From: Marnyiella aurantia
Lineage (GTDB): Bacteria > Bacteroidota > Bacteroidia > Flavobacteriales > Weeksellaceae
Reading direction: 5' to 3'
NCBI RefSeq assembly: GCF_014041915.1
Contig: NZ_CP059472.1
Location: 1,860,001 to 1,924,000, forward strand
DNA: 64,000 bases
Notes under the pieces: model-generated
The model's database searches: none
Told to the model about the DNA's origin: nothing
The model's input: the letters and a program-made list of their open reading frames with translations, nothing else
Shown here: positions 1 to 10,100 of the stretch, piece after piece
How positions within the stretch are numbered: position 1 is the stretch's first letter
How the letters are laid out: each line of letters opens with the position of its first letter
Made by a program: the position numbers and the translations under genes

Positions 1-1
1 T

Positions 2-595
2 ACCTCGCCAACAGGCTCCAACACCCTTTATATGTGGACCTCGGGTACGCGGATTGCGTACGCAGCTTTGCCACCGATGAGTACGTTGCAGTCAGGTACC
101 TATAAATTAGGATTCGAGGCTTTCGCCAGTGTTACCGCGAATGGGATTCTGCAGATCGGCTATCTGGATCCCACCAACAACTTTGTGGAACTGACCACCT
201 TCAGTGTGCCCACAACCGGAACCCTGTATCCCTTCTCATTTAACTTACCGGCACTTCCTGCAGGCGTAACCCAACTTGCTATTAAAAATCCCGGTACACC
301 AACGAACAGCCTGTCAATAGACAACCTATCTTACCAACCACAGGCGCTAAGTACAGTTGAGGTCACGAAGGAAAGGCTTTCGGTATATCCGAACCCCTTC
401 GCAGATGTTCTGTCTGTTTCTGATGTCTCCGATGTACAGTCAGTGACGGTTACCGATGCTTCGGGACGCGTGATCAAAACCGTTAACAAGGTAAGCAGGC
501 AACTACAGCTGTCTGATCTCTCTTCGGGATTGTATTTTGTCTCTTTGATGATGGATGATGGTTCCGTGCAAACCTTCAAGGTTATAAAAAGATAA
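2..595 (+). CDS. T9SS type A sorting-domain protein, 5' end cut off by the window
   Basis: The reading frame is open to the left edge of the window, so the first ATG at 32 is probably internal and only the C-terminal part is present. Residues up to about 110 read as a beta-rich domain (repeated Gly/Thr/Asn-rich strands ending SIDNLSY), like the adhesion or MAM-like modules of secreted Bacteroidota proteins. The last 70 or so residues are a type A Por secretion tail: LSVYPNPFADVLSV, then VTVTDASGRVI, LSDLSSGLYFVSL and a basic end (VIKR). Such tails send proteins through the type IX secretion system to the cell surface or outside. The role of the missing N-terminal part cannot be told. A hairpin terminator follows at 618-640. 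Confidence 0.85.
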   Translation, partial: TSPTGSNTLYMWTSGTRIAYAALPPMSTLQSGTYKLGFEAFASVTANGILQIGYLDPTNNFVELTTFSVPTTGTLYPFSFNLPALPAGVTQLAIKNPGTPTNSLSIDNLSYQPQALSTVEVTKERLSVYPNPFADVLSVSDVSDVQSVTVTDASGRVIKTVNKVSRQLQLSDLSSGLYFVSLMMDDGSVQTFKVIKR

Positions 596-617
596 ACCAA
601 TCAGTATCTAAACACGG

Positions 618-640
618 AAGGCGGCTTTAATAGCCGCCTT
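618..640 (+). terminator. Rho-independent terminator after the T9SS protein
   Basis: A perfect 9-bp stem (618-626 with 632-640, AAGGCGGCT/AGCCGCCTT) has a 5-nt loop and is followed by a short T-rich stretch. It starts 22 nt after the stop codon of the upstream gene. Confidence 0.65.
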
Positions 641-771
641 TCTGTTGCTGTTTTCAATACGTTTTCAGTCCGGTGTAAGTAGGAGAATTTATCGGGAAAA
701 AGTGCTGTCGGAGTCTAAATGAGAATACTTCGTAATCGGACTCAAATTCCAGCTGACCCTTTTTCTTCCTC

Positions 772-1326
772 TTAATCATACCTCGCTGCCAAAGTCATCA
801 GATCCCTGTAAAGAGGGTCCGATGATCTGTAAAAAAGGCGGATTAAACCGCGCATCTGATCTCCGGTTGGGGCAGAGATGTGGAAAACTTTAGCGTAGCC
901 TACGTCGCTTTTGGCCAGTTCGTTATAATCTGCCTGATAACCGCGCAAATAATTTCCCTCTGTGTCGTAGTACAGAATAAAGTTATCAGGACTATATCCG
1001 CTGGCACCCTGTACCATACTGGCCGTTTCAGCAGCGTTGATATGAACAGACAGCTCTCCTTCACTCCGTCTATCGCGGTTCATGACTACATTCGCGCCGA
1101 ATTCGGCTGTTTTATAAGTAATGTTGCCATCGGTTGAATACCTTACCCGGATCACTGCAGATATGGGCATGTCGAATTTTGATAGATTTTCTGACACCAG
1201 GATAAATTGGTACTTTATACCGCTGTTGGAAGTCCAGTTATAAAAGTCAACAATGTCAACTTTTTTTACCTGAGACTGTAATAATGAGAAAAGCAGTATG
1301 AAAAAGGTGGTTACAATGGTTTTCAT
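772..1326 (-). CDS. exported protein of unknown function
   Basis: The 184-residue product starts with a clear Sec signal peptide (MKTIVTTFFILLFSLLQSQ, cleavage near residue 19). The mature part begins VKKVDIVDFYNW and looks beta-rich. It has no motif I recognise: no cysteines, no lipobox and no sorting tail. It is therefore predicted to be periplasmic. The gene stands alone, convergent with the T9SS gene to its left and separated from aconitase by 232 bases. A good flavobacterial promoter at 1346-1377 drives it. The function is unknown. Confidence 0.7.
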   Translation of the reverse strand: MKTIVTTFFILLFSLLQSQVKKVDIVDFYNWTSNSGIKYQFILVSENLSKFDMPISAVIRVRYSTDGNITYKTAEFGANVVMNRDRRSEGELSVHINAAETASMVQGASGYSPDNFILYYDTEGNYLRGYQADYNELAKSDVGYAKVFHISAPTGDQMRGLIRLFYRSSDPLYRDLMTLAARYD

Positions 1327-1345
1327 AGATTGGTTATTAGTAACT

Positions 1346-1377
1346 CAAATGTATAAAAAACTATAGTTTATACACAA
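1346..1377 (-). promoter_or_regulatory. promoter of the exported-protein gene at 772-1326
   Basis: On the minus strand the -7 box is TACATTTG (1346-1353). A -33 TTG lies at 1375-1377, with a 21-nt spacer. This matches the Bacteroidota TTG-N19..23-TAnnTTTG pattern, 20 nt before the ATG. Confidence 0.6.
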
Positions 1378-1505
1378 GTAGTAACATATGTACGTTTAGC
1401 GAAACCTGATTTTCGGGACAGGGATATTTGTTATGGTGGACCGTTAATACTTCGCCAATCTCATAGCAGATGATTCTCTAATATTTTCTGTGAAATAAAA
1501 TGAAG

Positions 1506-1533
1506 AAAGCCACAGCAAATCTGCTATGGCTTT
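1506..1533 (-). terminator. Terminator of the aconitase gene
   Basis: A 12-bp stem with one mismatch (1506-1517 with 1522-1533) carries a 4-nt loop. It is followed by T-rich sequence on both strands and lies 26 nt after the acn stop codon. Confidence 0.7.
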
Positions 1534-1558
1534 TCTTTTATAGATAACGAGTAGGTTA

Positions 1559-3841
1559 TTACTTGGCTGCCTGTCTTGCTGCTTCTGCCGCAATAAGGTT
1601 AAGTGCAGATCCTGCTTTAAACCATTCAATCTGCTGTGCGTTATACGTATGGTTTGCCATGATGGTCTCCTTTGTGCCGTCTGCATGAACGATTTCCAAA
1701 GTAAGTGGCTTGCCAGGTGCAAACTGATCCAGATCCAGGAAGTTTACGGTATCATCTTCTTCAAACTTCTCGTAATCTGCTTCGTTCTGGAAGGTAAGAC
1801 CCAACATACCCTGCTTTTTAAGGTTTGTTTCGTGGATCCTTGCAAATGATTTTACCAGTACTGCCATTACACCAAGATGTCTTGGCTCCATAGCCGCGTG
1901 CTCTCTGGAAGAACCTTCACCGTAGTTCTGGTCACCCACAACAATTGAAGATATTCCTGCCGCCTTGTAAGCTCGCGCTACATTTGGTACCTCATCATAT
2001 TCTCCTGTAAGCTGGTTTTTCACCTTATTGGTTTCCATGTTATAAGCGTTTATGGCGCCAATAAGCATGTTGTTTGAAATATTATCCAGGTGACCTCTGT
2101 ACTTTAACCAAGGGCCCGCCATAGAAATATGGTCTGTGGTACATTTTCCGAAGGCTTTGATCAAAACTTTGGCACCAGTGATATTCTGTCCGTCCCAAGG
2201 CTTGAACGGTTCCAGCAACTGAAGTCTGTCCGAAGCCGGGTCTACCGCTACCTGTACATGTGATCCATCCTCAGACGGAGCCTGGTAGCCGTTATCATCA
2301 ACCGCAAAACCTCTTGGAGGAAGTTCAAAACCGTTTGGTTCATTCAGTTTAATCTGCTCACCGTTTTGGTTAGTCAGTGTATCAGTGATAGGGTTGAAAT
2401 CCAATCTTCCTGAAATCGCAACTGCTGCTACCATTTCCGGCGATGCTACAAATGCGTGGGTGTTTGGGTTACCGTCAGCCCTCTTCGCAAAGTTTCTGTT
2501 GAAAGAGTGGATAATAGAGTTTTTCTCACCTTTTTCAGCTCCTTCTCTATCCCACTGACCAATACATGGTCCGCAGGCATTTGTAAAGATTCTGGCCGAT
2601 TCAAACTTTCTGAAAGAATCCAGGAAGCCGTCTCTTTCTGCGGTGAATTTTACCTGCTCGGAACCGGGGTTGATACCTAAGATCGCTTTTGGCTTCACTC
2701 CTTTCGCTACAGCATCTTCTACGATGGAAGCTGCTCTGGACAAATCTTCGTAGGAAGAGTTGGTACATGATCCGATCAGTGCCCATTCTACATCCAGCGG
2801 CCAGCCGTTAGCTTCAGCCTTTGATCTGAATTCTGAAACAGGAGTTGCCAAATCGGGAGTAAACGGTCCGTTCAGGTGTGGCGCAAGTTCATCAAGATTA
2901 ATCTCAATTACCTGGTCGAAATACATTTCCGGGTTAGCGTATACTTCAGCATCACCTGTTAGGTGTTCTGCGATCTGGTCTGCAGCATCTACAACATCCT
3001 GTCTGCCGGTTGCTGCAAGATATCTTCTCATTGAATCATCGTAACCGAATGTAGAAGTTGTTGCTCCGATTTCCGCACCCATGTTACAGATTGTTCCTTT
3101 TCCAGTTGCGGAAAGGTTTTGTGCTCCTTCGCCAAAATATTCAACGATGCAGCCTGTTCCGCCTTTAACGGTAAGGATTCCGGCTACTTTCAGGATAACG
3201 TCTTTTGCGGAGGTCCAGCCGTTCAGTTTTCCGGTTAATTTAACACCGATAAGTTTCGGCATTTTAAGTTCCCAGGCCATTCCGGCCATTACGTCTACTG
3301 CATCAGCACCACCAACACCGATGGCAACCATACCCAGACCACCTGCGTTTACAGTGTGTGAGTCGGTACCAATCATCATTCCTCCGGGGAATGCATAATT
3401 TTCCAGTACAACCTGATGAATGATCCCTGCGCCAGGTTTCCAGAATCCGATGCCGTATTTGTCGCAAACAGAACTAAGGAAGTTAAATACTTCAGAGTTT
3501 TTGTTGATGCCTTCCTGCAAATCGGCTTCTGCGCCTACACGTGCCTGGATCAGGTGATCTGCGTGAGCTGTTGAAGGTACCGCAACTTTAGACTTACCGG
3601 CCTGCATGAACTGAAGAAGTGCCATCTGTGCCGTAGCATCCTGCATGGCCACACGGTCCGGTGCAAAATCTACATAAGAATTACCTCTTTCGTAAGCCTG
3701 CGTGGCATTTCCTTCCCAAAGGTGAGTATAAAGGATTTTTTCAGAAAGTGTAAGTGGCTTACCTACGGCTGCTCTTGCTGCTGCAACTCTCTCAGGATAA
3801 CGCTCATACACTTTTTTGATCATATCAAGGTCGAATGTCAT
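1559..3841 (-). CDS. acn: aconitate hydratase (mitochondrial-type aconitase)
   Basis: This enzyme interconverts citrate and isocitrate in the TCA cycle. The 760-residue length and overall order match the mitochondrial-type aconitase common in Bacteroidota. The three [4Fe-4S] ligand cysteines are visible: C359 in IGSCTNSS, and C423 and C426 in [10 protein letters not shown]. Other signature stretches are [12 protein letters not shown] near 159-170 and the C-terminal swivel-domain motif [14 protein letters not shown], which holds substrate-binding Ser and Arg residues. It is a single-gene unit with a terminator at 1506-1533. A possible -7 box (TAAATTTG on the minus strand, 3873-3880) lies 31 nt before the ATG. 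The identification is secure. Confidence 0.97.
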   Translation of the reverse strand: MTFDLDMIKKVYERYPERVAAARAAVGKPLTLSEKILYTHLWEGNATQAYERGNSYVDFAPDRVAMQDATAQMALLQFMQAGKSKVAVPSTAHADHLIQARVGAEADLQEGINKNSEVFNFLSSVCDKYGIGFWKPGAGIIHQVVLENYAFPGGMMIGTDSHTVNAGGLGMVAIGVGGADAVDVMAGMAWELKMPKLIGVKLTGKLNGWTSAKDVILKVAGILTVKGGTGCIVEYFGEGAQNLSATGKGTICNMGAEIGATTSTFGYDDSMRRYLAATGRQDVVDAADQIAEHLTGDAEVYANPEMYFDQVIEINLDELAPHLNGPFTPDLATPVSEFRSKAEANGWPLDVEWALIGSCTNSSYEDLSRAASIVEDAVAKGVKPKAILGINPGSEQVKFTAERDGFLDSFRKFESARIFTNACGPCIGQWDREGAEKGEKNSIIHSFNRNFAKRADGNPNTHAFVASPEMVAAVAISGRLDFNPITDTLTNQNGEQIKLNEPNGFELPPRGFAVDDNGYQAPSEDGSHVQVAVDPASDRLQLLEPFKPWDGQNITGAKVLIKAFGKCTTDHISMAGPWLKYRGHLDNISNNMLIGAINAYNMETNKVKNQLTGEYDEVPNVARAYKAAGISSIVVGDQNYGEGSSREHAAMEPRHLGVMAVLVKSFARIHETNLKKQGMLGLTFQNEADYEKFEEDDTVNFLDLDQFAPGKPLTLEIVHADGTKETIMANHTYNAQQIEWFKAGSALNLIAAEAARQAAK

Positions 3842-3987
3842 ATCTGTATGTTTTATTTGAAATTTTGAAACCCAAATTTACGAAATTTTAAGTTGAAAAC
3901 AGTTTAAACCCATTTAGAATAAATATAAATAGAATGCAGCGAATCTATTGCGCCCGCCTATGCAACGCAATTGACAATAGTCCAGGT

Positions 3988-4989
3988 CTAAGTGGAAGCC
4001 GTGTGCTTGTCTGCCTGAGCGATGTTATCCGAATTCCATTCAACCTTTTTAACGAATGGGTTCTGGCGTACCGGACATTCCCAAAGTTCGCAGATTTCAC
4101 ATGAAAAAGGCTTACAGTCGTCCATATGAAAGTTGAACTCAATTTTTCGGGATGAGTTTTCAGCAATAACTTTAATGGCTTCTTCCATCTGCTCGTGAGC
4201 CTGTCTTAATTCCAGGTACCAAGGAAGCGTTAGGTGCGCATCAATATGAAGTCCGCTTCCATGCTGCTGTATCCGGGTATTATGAAGGTCTATCCACTGC
4301 GGACGTCGGTTATCATTCATTACTTTGGCCAGTTTTGCCAGCATTCCCAGGTCCGCTTCGTCCATGATTCCGCTTAGTGCCCTGCGGATAATCTTGTAGC
4401 CGATAAAGATAATGTAAAGCCCAAAAATTAGTGCTACAGCCGCATCCAGCCAATAGATTTTGGTAAAATAGACGAGCACCATACTCAGTACCACACCAAT
4501 TGTGGTGATGGTGTCGCTCTGAAGATGTTTACCCGAACTCTGAAGCACAGGTGAATTCTCCTTTATGCCTTTTCGGTAGGAAATGTATCCCATCAGGTAG
4601 TTAATACCGGCAGTGACAGCGATAATGAGGATTCCCCAGTCCAGCTGTTTGGGGATATTACCGTGCAGAAGTGAATCTGCAGCCTCTACAATTATTATGA
4701 TGCCGGCAAAGATAATCAGGGCACCTTCTACACCCGAGGTCACAAATTCAACCTTACCGTGACCGTAGGGATGCTCCACATCCTTTGGTTTAGCAGCAAG
4801 GTAAAGGGAATACAGACCCATAAAACCGGCAATGATATTCACGATGCTTTCCATGGCATCGGAAAATACCGCGTCCGAATTGGTGAGGTGCCACGCCACC
4901 AGCTTCGCTACAAAAAGAGCAATCCCGATAAGTGCCACATTACGCTGGAATGCGAAGTTTCTTTTAGATGAGTTCAGGGTTTCGGACAT
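3988..4989 (-). CDS. cation diffusion facilitator (CDF) family metal exporter
   Basis: This is a membrane transporter that exports divalent metal ions in exchange for protons. Several hydrophobic helices fill the first 200 residues (for example VALIGIALFVAKLVAWHL and EGALIIFAGIIIIVEAA), with the family signature HPYGHGK after helix 2. The helix-5 metal motif is HLQSD, the usual HxxxD. The helix-2 motif is SDAMESIVN, which puts Glu and Asn where FieF has two Asp residues. The cytosolic C-terminal domain carries FNFHMDDC followed by a cysteine-rich stretch, CKPFSCEICELWEC, that could bind metal. The metal carried is not known. It lies just downstream of asd but behind that gene's terminator. 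Confidence 0.9.
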   Translation of the reverse strand: MSETLNSSKRNFAFQRNVALIGIALFVAKLVAWHLTNSDAVFSDAMESIVNIIAGFMGLYSLYLAAKPKDVEHPYGHGKVEFVTSGVEGALIIFAGIIIIVEAADSLLHGNIPKQLDWGILIIAVTAGINYLMGYISYRKGIKENSPVLQSSGKHLQSDTITTIGVVLSMVLVYFTKIYWLDAAVALIFGLYIIFIGYKIIRRALSGIMDEADLGMLAKLAKVMNDNRRPQWIDLHNTRIQQHGSGLHIDAHLTLPWYLELRQAHEQMEEAIKVIAENSSRKIEFNFHMDDCKPFSCEICELWECPVRQNPFVKKVEWNSDNIAQADKHTAST

Positions 4990-5036
4990 CTTAATTATAT
5001 TACTTTAAGGCTGAATGTTTCAGTCTTCTAATTAAA

Positions 5037-5058
5037 AATGCTCACCGGAGTGAGCATT
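5037..5058 (-). terminator. Terminator of asd
   Basis: A perfect 9-bp stem (5037-5045 with 5050-5058, AATGCTCAC/GTGAGCATT) has a CGGA loop. On the minus strand it is followed by a T run, 4 nt past the asd stop codon. Confidence 0.8.
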
Positions 5059-5062
5059 CATT

Positions 5063-6055
5063 TTAAACTAATTTATTTTCTACCAGGTATTCTGCGATCT
5101 GCACCGCGTTGGTGGCGGCACCCTTACGAAGATTATCTGCCACGATCCAGAGATTGAGCGTATTGGGTTGTGAGATGTCCCGGCGTATCCGTCCTACGAA
5201 TACCTCATCTTTACCTTCGGCCAGCAGCGGCATCGGGTAAATATTATTTTTTACATCGTCCAAAAGGATAACACCAGGAGTTTCGGACAGGATTCTTTTA
5301 ACTTCATCCAAATCAAACTCATTTTCAAACTCAATGTTTACACTTTCTGAATGTCCGCCCTGCACGGGTACTCGCACCGCAGTTGCAGTAAGGCTGAAAC
5401 CGGAGTCGCCCATAATCTTTTTAGGTTCCGTCATCAGTTTGATCTCTTCCTTAGTGTAATCATCATCAGCAAAAACATCACAGTGTGGCAGGGCGTTCTG
5501 GAATATCCGGTAAGGATACACGGTTGGTACGCTTTCGCTGTTGTGGATTTCGGCATTCAGTTGGTCTACGGCATTTTTACCGGTACCGGTAACCGACTGA
5601 TAAGTGGATACCACAACTCTTTTTAAATTATATTTAAGATTGAGCGGATGAAGCACCATGACCAGCTGAATGGTGGAGCAGTTCGGATTGGCAATAATCC
5701 GGTCCTCTTTTGTAAGTGAAGAAGCATTGATTTCCGGAACAACCAGTTTCTTATCCGCTTCCATTCGCCAAACGGAAGAATTATCAATTACGGTGGTGCC
5801 GGCTTCCGCAAAAAGTGGTGCGTATTCCCGGGATGTTGTGCCGCCTGCCGAGAAAAGGGCAATATCAGGCGCCATGGCTACAGCATCTTCCATGGAAACG
5901 ATGGTGTACTCCTTTCCTTTGAAGGTTACGCTTTTACCTACTGATTTTTCCGAGGCTACAGGTATAAGTTCAGTAACGGGAAAGTTCCTTTCTTCCAGAA
6001 CCTTCAGCATCACCTGTCCCACCATTCCTGTTGCGCCTACTACCGCGATTTTCAT
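5063..6055 (-). CDS. asd: aspartate-semialdehyde dehydrogenase
   Basis: Asd makes aspartate-4-semialdehyde from aspartyl phosphate with NADPH, the branch point to lysine/diaminopimelate, threonine and methionine. The protein is 330 residues, the usual size. The N-terminal nucleotide-binding loop is VGATGMVGQ (6-14). The catalytic cysteine is C126 in NPNCST, and the catalytic histidine is H235 in GGHSESVN. The start codon lies only 12 nt from a GTTCAAAC-type repeat array (6067-6138), so whatever promoter the gene once had may have been displaced. No -7 box is visible in the repeats. It ends at a clear terminator. Confidence 0.97.
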   Translation of the reverse strand: MKIAVVGATGMVGQVMLKVLEERNFPVTELIPVASEKSVGKSVTFKGKEYTIVSMEDAVAMAPDIALFSAGGTTSREYAPLFAEAGTTVIDNSSVWRMEADKKLVVPEINASSLTKEDRIIANPNCSTIQLVMVLHPLNLKYNLKRVVVSTYQSVTGTGKNAVDQLNAEIHNSESVPTVYPYRIFQNALPHCDVFADDDYTKEEIKLMTEPKKIMGDSGFSLTATAVRVPVQGGHSESVNIEFENEFDLDEVKRILSETPGVILLDDVKNNIYPMPLLAEGKDEVFVGRIRRDISQPNTLNLWIVADNLRKGAATNAVQIAEYLVENKLV

Positions 6056-6066
6056 ACTTTATCCTG

Positions 6067-6138
6067 GTTCAAATTGTTTAAATTATTGTTCAAATTGTTC
6101 AAACGTTCAAACGTTCAAAATCGTTCAAATAGTTTAAG
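6067..6138 (+). repeat. left repeat array of S23 cassette 1 (GTTCAAAC-type units)
   Basis: Eight units reading GTTCAAA or GTTTAAA begin at 6067, 6076, 6088, 6097, 6105, 6113, 6123 and 6132, spaced 8-12 nt. The same unit occurs inverted on the far side of the S23 gene (6611-6646). A 13-nt stretch, GTTCAAATTGTTC, is an exact inverted match between 6088-6100 and 6634-6646. Confidence 0.85.
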
Positions 6139-6167
6139 ATTTTCTGGTCGTTTAATAAAATACCCTG

Positions 6168-6569
6168 TCAGTCTTTTGGTTTATTGTATTTTGAACCTTT
6201 CATTTCGCTTTTGGATAAATAGTCCATTAGATTACTAATTTTTATACTTAACTGTTCGGTTTGAGACCTTAATTTATCAAATTTTTCCTGACTGATGAAT
6301 TTCCGGTCCAGGATTCGGTAAAGCTGAGATCGGGTTTCTCCACAAGATGCTTTCGCGATGGACAGGAATTGGATAAATTCCTTATTACCATTACGTTCAA
6401 ATCCTTCAGCAATATTATCCATTACGGAACCTGACGAGCCTTCAATTTGATTAGCAAGTTTGAAGTTCCTGTCTAAACCGGTATTTCGTATAATCTCAAA
6501 AATATCGTTGCACAGTAACCTTGAAAGCTGCCAGATTTCTAAATCTTCAAAACGTTTGACAGAAGCCAT
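6168..6569 (-). CDS. four-helix-bundle protein of the S23/IVS family (cassette 1)
   Basis: The 133-residue, largely helical protein has the marks of the S23 family (once called 23S rRNA intervening-sequence protein): FEDLEIWQLS near the N-terminus, a central NIAEGFERNGNKEF block and FLSIAKASCGETRSQL. Family members form small helical bundles, and relatives include the Avd accessory proteins of diversity-generating retroelements. The function of stand-alone members is unknown. The gene is flanked by inverted GTTCAAAC-type arrays at 6067-6138 and 6611-6646. It is not next to rRNA or a reverse transcriptase here. A related gene with the same layout lies at 38168-38521. The start is the first ATG, and no Shine-Dalgarno sequence is evident. 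Confidence 0.85.
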   Translation of the reverse strand: MASVKRFEDLEIWQLSRLLCNDIFEIIRNTGLDRNFKLANQIEGSSGSVMDNIAEGFERNGNKEFIQFLSIAKASCGETRSQLYRILDRKFISQEKFDKLRSQTEQLSIKISNLMDYLSKSEMKGSKYNKPKD

Positions 6570-6610
6570 AACACCTGTTTAAATTTATAGCAGTATACAA
6601 ACTTTTTTAT

Positions 6611-6646
6611 ACTTGAACCATTTTAAACCATCAGAACAATTTGAAC
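6611..6646 (-). repeat. right repeat array of S23 cassette 1, inverted relative to the left
   Basis: Read on the minus strand there are four units starting GTTCAAAT, GTTCTGAT, GTTTAAAA and GTTCAAGT, spaced 9-10 nt. They point toward the S23 gene, like the left array. The outer edge is 4 nt from the stop codon of the membrane-protein gene at 6651-7088. Confidence 0.75.
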
Positions 6647-6650
6647 TCTA

Positions 6651-7088
6651 TTAAGCTCCAAATAATCTCTGCCACTGGAATGCCCAGGCCATAAGCAACA
6701 GGGCAACCACTCCCATAATTACCCAGCCCATACGAAGGGTATCGTTGGTTTTGAATTTCTTGTTCAGTATTGTAAGCAGAACTGCCGATACGATCATGGC
6801 AAACGGATGTTCTACATAAGTGTTTCTGGCGGTTGAATCGCTCATAAGCGTTCCAGCTTCAGTAGCGGCTTTAAAGCCGGGTGAAAAGAAGAAAAGCATC
6901 ACCAGTCCTACAAGAGCCTGAAGGTGGAAGAAAATCATTGTAAACAGCGTAGATTTTCTTAACAGTTTTGAAATTTTTCCTGAATAGCCAAACATGGTAA
7001 GCAGCAGTGCCAAAAGGAAAACGACTGACAGCAATAGGATTAAATAGGCAAAACCGCGGTGTGCCTGAAGCATAATGTTGAAATCCAT
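6651..7088 (-). CDS. small four-helix membrane protein, possibly cytochrome b-like
   Basis: The 145-residue protein has about four membrane helices: around residues 12-33, 45-68, 94-108 and 120-138. Histidines sit at or near helix ends: H10 (LQAHRGF), a second in FFHLQALVG and a third in EHPFAM. This pattern suggests heme coordination as in small b-type cytochromes, but that is an inference and no family is certain. There is no signal peptide other than the first helix. It stands between the Oar receptor, from which it is separated by that gene's terminator, and S23 cassette 1. Before the cassette arrived it would have been directly upstream of asd. Confidence 0.65.
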   Translation of the reverse strand: MDFNIMLQAHRGFAYLILLLSVVFLLALLLTMFGYSGKISKLLRKSTLFTMIFFHLQALVGLVMLFFFSPGFKAATEAGTLMSDSTARNTYVEHPFAMIVSAVLLTILNKKFKTNDTLRMGWVIMGVVALLLMAWAFQWQRLFGA

Positions 7089-7115
7089 AATTTATTTTTT
7101 TTAGTTAATGACAAA

Positions 7116-7148
7116 GATAAAAAAAATCCCGACCTGAAGCCGGGATTT
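7116..7148 (-). terminator. Terminator of the Oar-like receptor gene
   Basis: An 8-bp stem (7124-7131 with 7141-7148, AAATCCCG/CGGGATTT) is followed on the minus strand by an uninterrupted T run. It lies 31 nt past the receptor's stop codon. Confidence 0.75.
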
Positions 7149-7179
7149 GAGGTTATTTGCGGGTTTGACCGCCAGTGTT

Positions 7180-10100
7180 CTAGAAAGAATATTTCATTCC
7201 AAACATCGCAGACCAGGTAGTGAATCTGGAGCTTACAGTTCTGGTGGACGAAGATAGCAGTTCGTTACCAGTTCTCTGCATCTGGAAGGTAGGATCAGGA
7301 GAAAGTGCTCCCGTTCTTCCAAGGATTGCAGCACCGTAAGAGCTTACATTGGTATCCTGGATTCCCCAATCAGAGTTCAGCATATTTCCGAAGTTGATAA
7401 CATCCAGCGTAAGCTGTACTTTATCCCCTTTCTGAATCATATTGGAAAACAGGTTTTGGCTTAGTCTTACATCTACACGGTTCAGCCATGGAAGCAGGAA
7501 CTCATTCCTTGGCAGGATTTGTCCGCGGTATTCTTCCAGTCCGTTGTCCGTAATGAATTGGTCAAACGCTTCTCTCTGCTGTGCAGCTGTGAAAAGCACG
7601 TTTGTATTGGCTCCGGAACCCGTGGTAATATCAGCAAACTTCATATCAGCTGTATTGGTAGGGATATAAAGCAGGTCATTAGCCAGGCCGTCACCGTTCA
7701 CATCGTTGGAGTAGTAATAAGAATATCTACCCTGGTTTGCACCGGAATAGTAAACTCCAATTGTTGTACCGGTTGGTTTAAGTTCGTAAGTTACGTTTGC
7801 TACTATACGGTGAGGTACTGCAAAGTTGGAGATGCTCAGGAAATCCTGGTTTGGTGAATCAACTACCGGAGACGCCAACCATGACGAAGATGCATTTGAT
7901 CCGGAGTTGGATGTTACCTCCTGAGCTTCGGAATAAGTATAGAATGCAGAACCTGAAAGTCCTTTCCATGGACGGAGGTTAGCACCTATAGTTGCAGATA
8001 ATGCATATCCTTTGCTTTCTGTATTGGTTAGAATAGTTGCGTTGTTCGCGCCGATTGCTGTATTGTACTGATATGAAGCAGTGTTTGGATAATAGGCCCG
8101 GTCTGCATACGTCATTCTTTCTGTAGACGGTTTTCTGTTTGCGCCAAACTGGAATACAGCGTTCACATCTCTTGTGAAAAGAAGATCTGTGCTGATGGTA
8201 AGAAGGGAGTTAGGAACTCTGTAATCAATTCCTAAGCTTGATCTCCAAACTTTGGGCATTCTGAAGTCACTGTCTACAAGAGCAAACGTACTTGGCGCTC
8301 CATCTTTTGGAGACTGGATAAATACACTTTCGGCACCTGCAGGAACATTATTAAGGTGGTAATAGATATCCTGCGGCTGGAAGGTTACGTTATTGATCCA
8401 TCCTGAAACCTGTGAGTACGATGTAGGTTCTACAGTGTTTTGAAGTACACCAGCGTTAGTAGGCATGTTGGTTAACCAAACAAACGGTACACGTCCGGAG
8501 AAAATTCCGGTACCACCACGAAGGGTTAATGTGCGGTCACCCATTGTATCATAGTTGAATCCTAAACGCGGAGAAAGCATCACGCGGGACTTTGGCCAGC
8601 TGCCTGAAGAATAATGGGTAGGATTTCCGTCGGTATCTAAAAGCTCCAGTGCATCAATTGCAGGGTTAGCGGTTAGTTCATTTTGGTAGAAAGGCAATTC
8701 TGCTCTTAAACCGAGTGTAAAGTTAAATCTGTCGGTAAGCGCGATCCTGTCCTGTAAGTAAGCAGAGCCCAGACCGAAGTTTACACGTGAGTAGGTATCC
8801 TGATTTGCATATGGATAAGTAATACCGAACATAATAGGTGCCACCTCGTTAGGCGTACCGGTAGTAAGGAAGTCTGCAACGGATGCATATCTGTAGTACC
8901 CGGTTCCCATACGTGTATAGGAGTTACCGAACTTTTGCATCTCATAAGCCACACCAGCAGTAAATGTATGCTTGTTTACGTTATAGGTAAGGTTATTGGT
9001 GATGGAAAAGTTGTTGTTAATTACATCATTCAGATAAGAGAAAAGCTCTGTACCGAAGCTGATGTAGTTACCGCCGGTAGGCGATCCATCCCAAATGTCA
9101 ACAAATGGGAACAGGGTATCCGAAGGGGTAGTTCTAAGATCCTGGATTTTAGAATAGGTGAAAAGTAATTTGTTTGACAGGCTTGAGTTGAATGTAGAGT
9201 TCAGTTCCGCGGTAAGGGACTGGACTTTGTTTTCCACATTGAAGTTACCGTTCTCAAAAGTCATTGCTCTGTCGCTCACACGGCTCCAAGCAGATCTTGG
9301 AGATGGACCGGAAGAAGCGTTTGCCACCTGCATGGAAGTTCCGTCCAGTACGTTATAACGAACTGCAAATTTGTGCTTGTCACTGATGTTCCAGTCCAGA
9401 CGTGCCAGGAACTTATCTCCCTGCTGCTGTGCCTCGTTGGCATATCCCTGATATCTTCCCGGATCGTAACCCCAACGGTTAATCAGGTGGTCACGTACAG
9501 CGATAAGATCGGACTCCTTTACTCTGGTAATATTGTTTTCAGGATCTGAAACGCCGTCCTGCGATGCTTTCCAAAGGTTTGCGCCGGAAGCGTTTGCACC
9601 GGTCATTGTTTCCCTTTCAGCACTTATGAAGAAGAACAGTTTATTCTGAACCAATGGGCCCCCGATCGTGAATCCGTTGGTCATCTGTCCACCGGATACT
9701 TTCTCAAGCTTATTGTCATTGATTTTCCATCCGTTCAGTTCTTTACCGTTGTAATAACCATATAAGGACCCGTGGAATTTGTTGGTTCCTGATTTGGTAA
9801 CCGCATTGATGCCCGCACCGGTAAAACCTGACTGGGTAACATCAAAAGGTGCGATGTTTACAGAAATCTCCTGAATCGCATCCAAAGAGATAGGCTGTGC
9901 GCTCCCTCCAGGCAGCAGGTTTCCGCTTAATCCAAATCCATTGTTGAAGTTTGCACCGTCAATCTGAAGGTTATTATACCTTGCATCCCTTCCTGCAAAT
10001 GAGTTTCCGTTTGCCTGTGGGGTAAGTCTCGTAAATTCAGTGATGCTTCGGCTGGCCTGCGGCAATTCCTGAATCTGTTTCAGTCCTACATTGGTTGCAG

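Noticed and set aside
880-1137. Plus-strand frame of 85 residues antisense to the exported-protein gene
   Set aside because: It overlaps the opposite strand of a gene with a clear signal peptide and has no promoter or family signature of its own.
6168-6569. Interpretation of the S23 gene as part of a diversity-generating retroelement (Avd)
   Set aside because: No reverse transcriptase, template repeat or variable repeat is present in the neighbourhood; only family resemblance to Avd exists.
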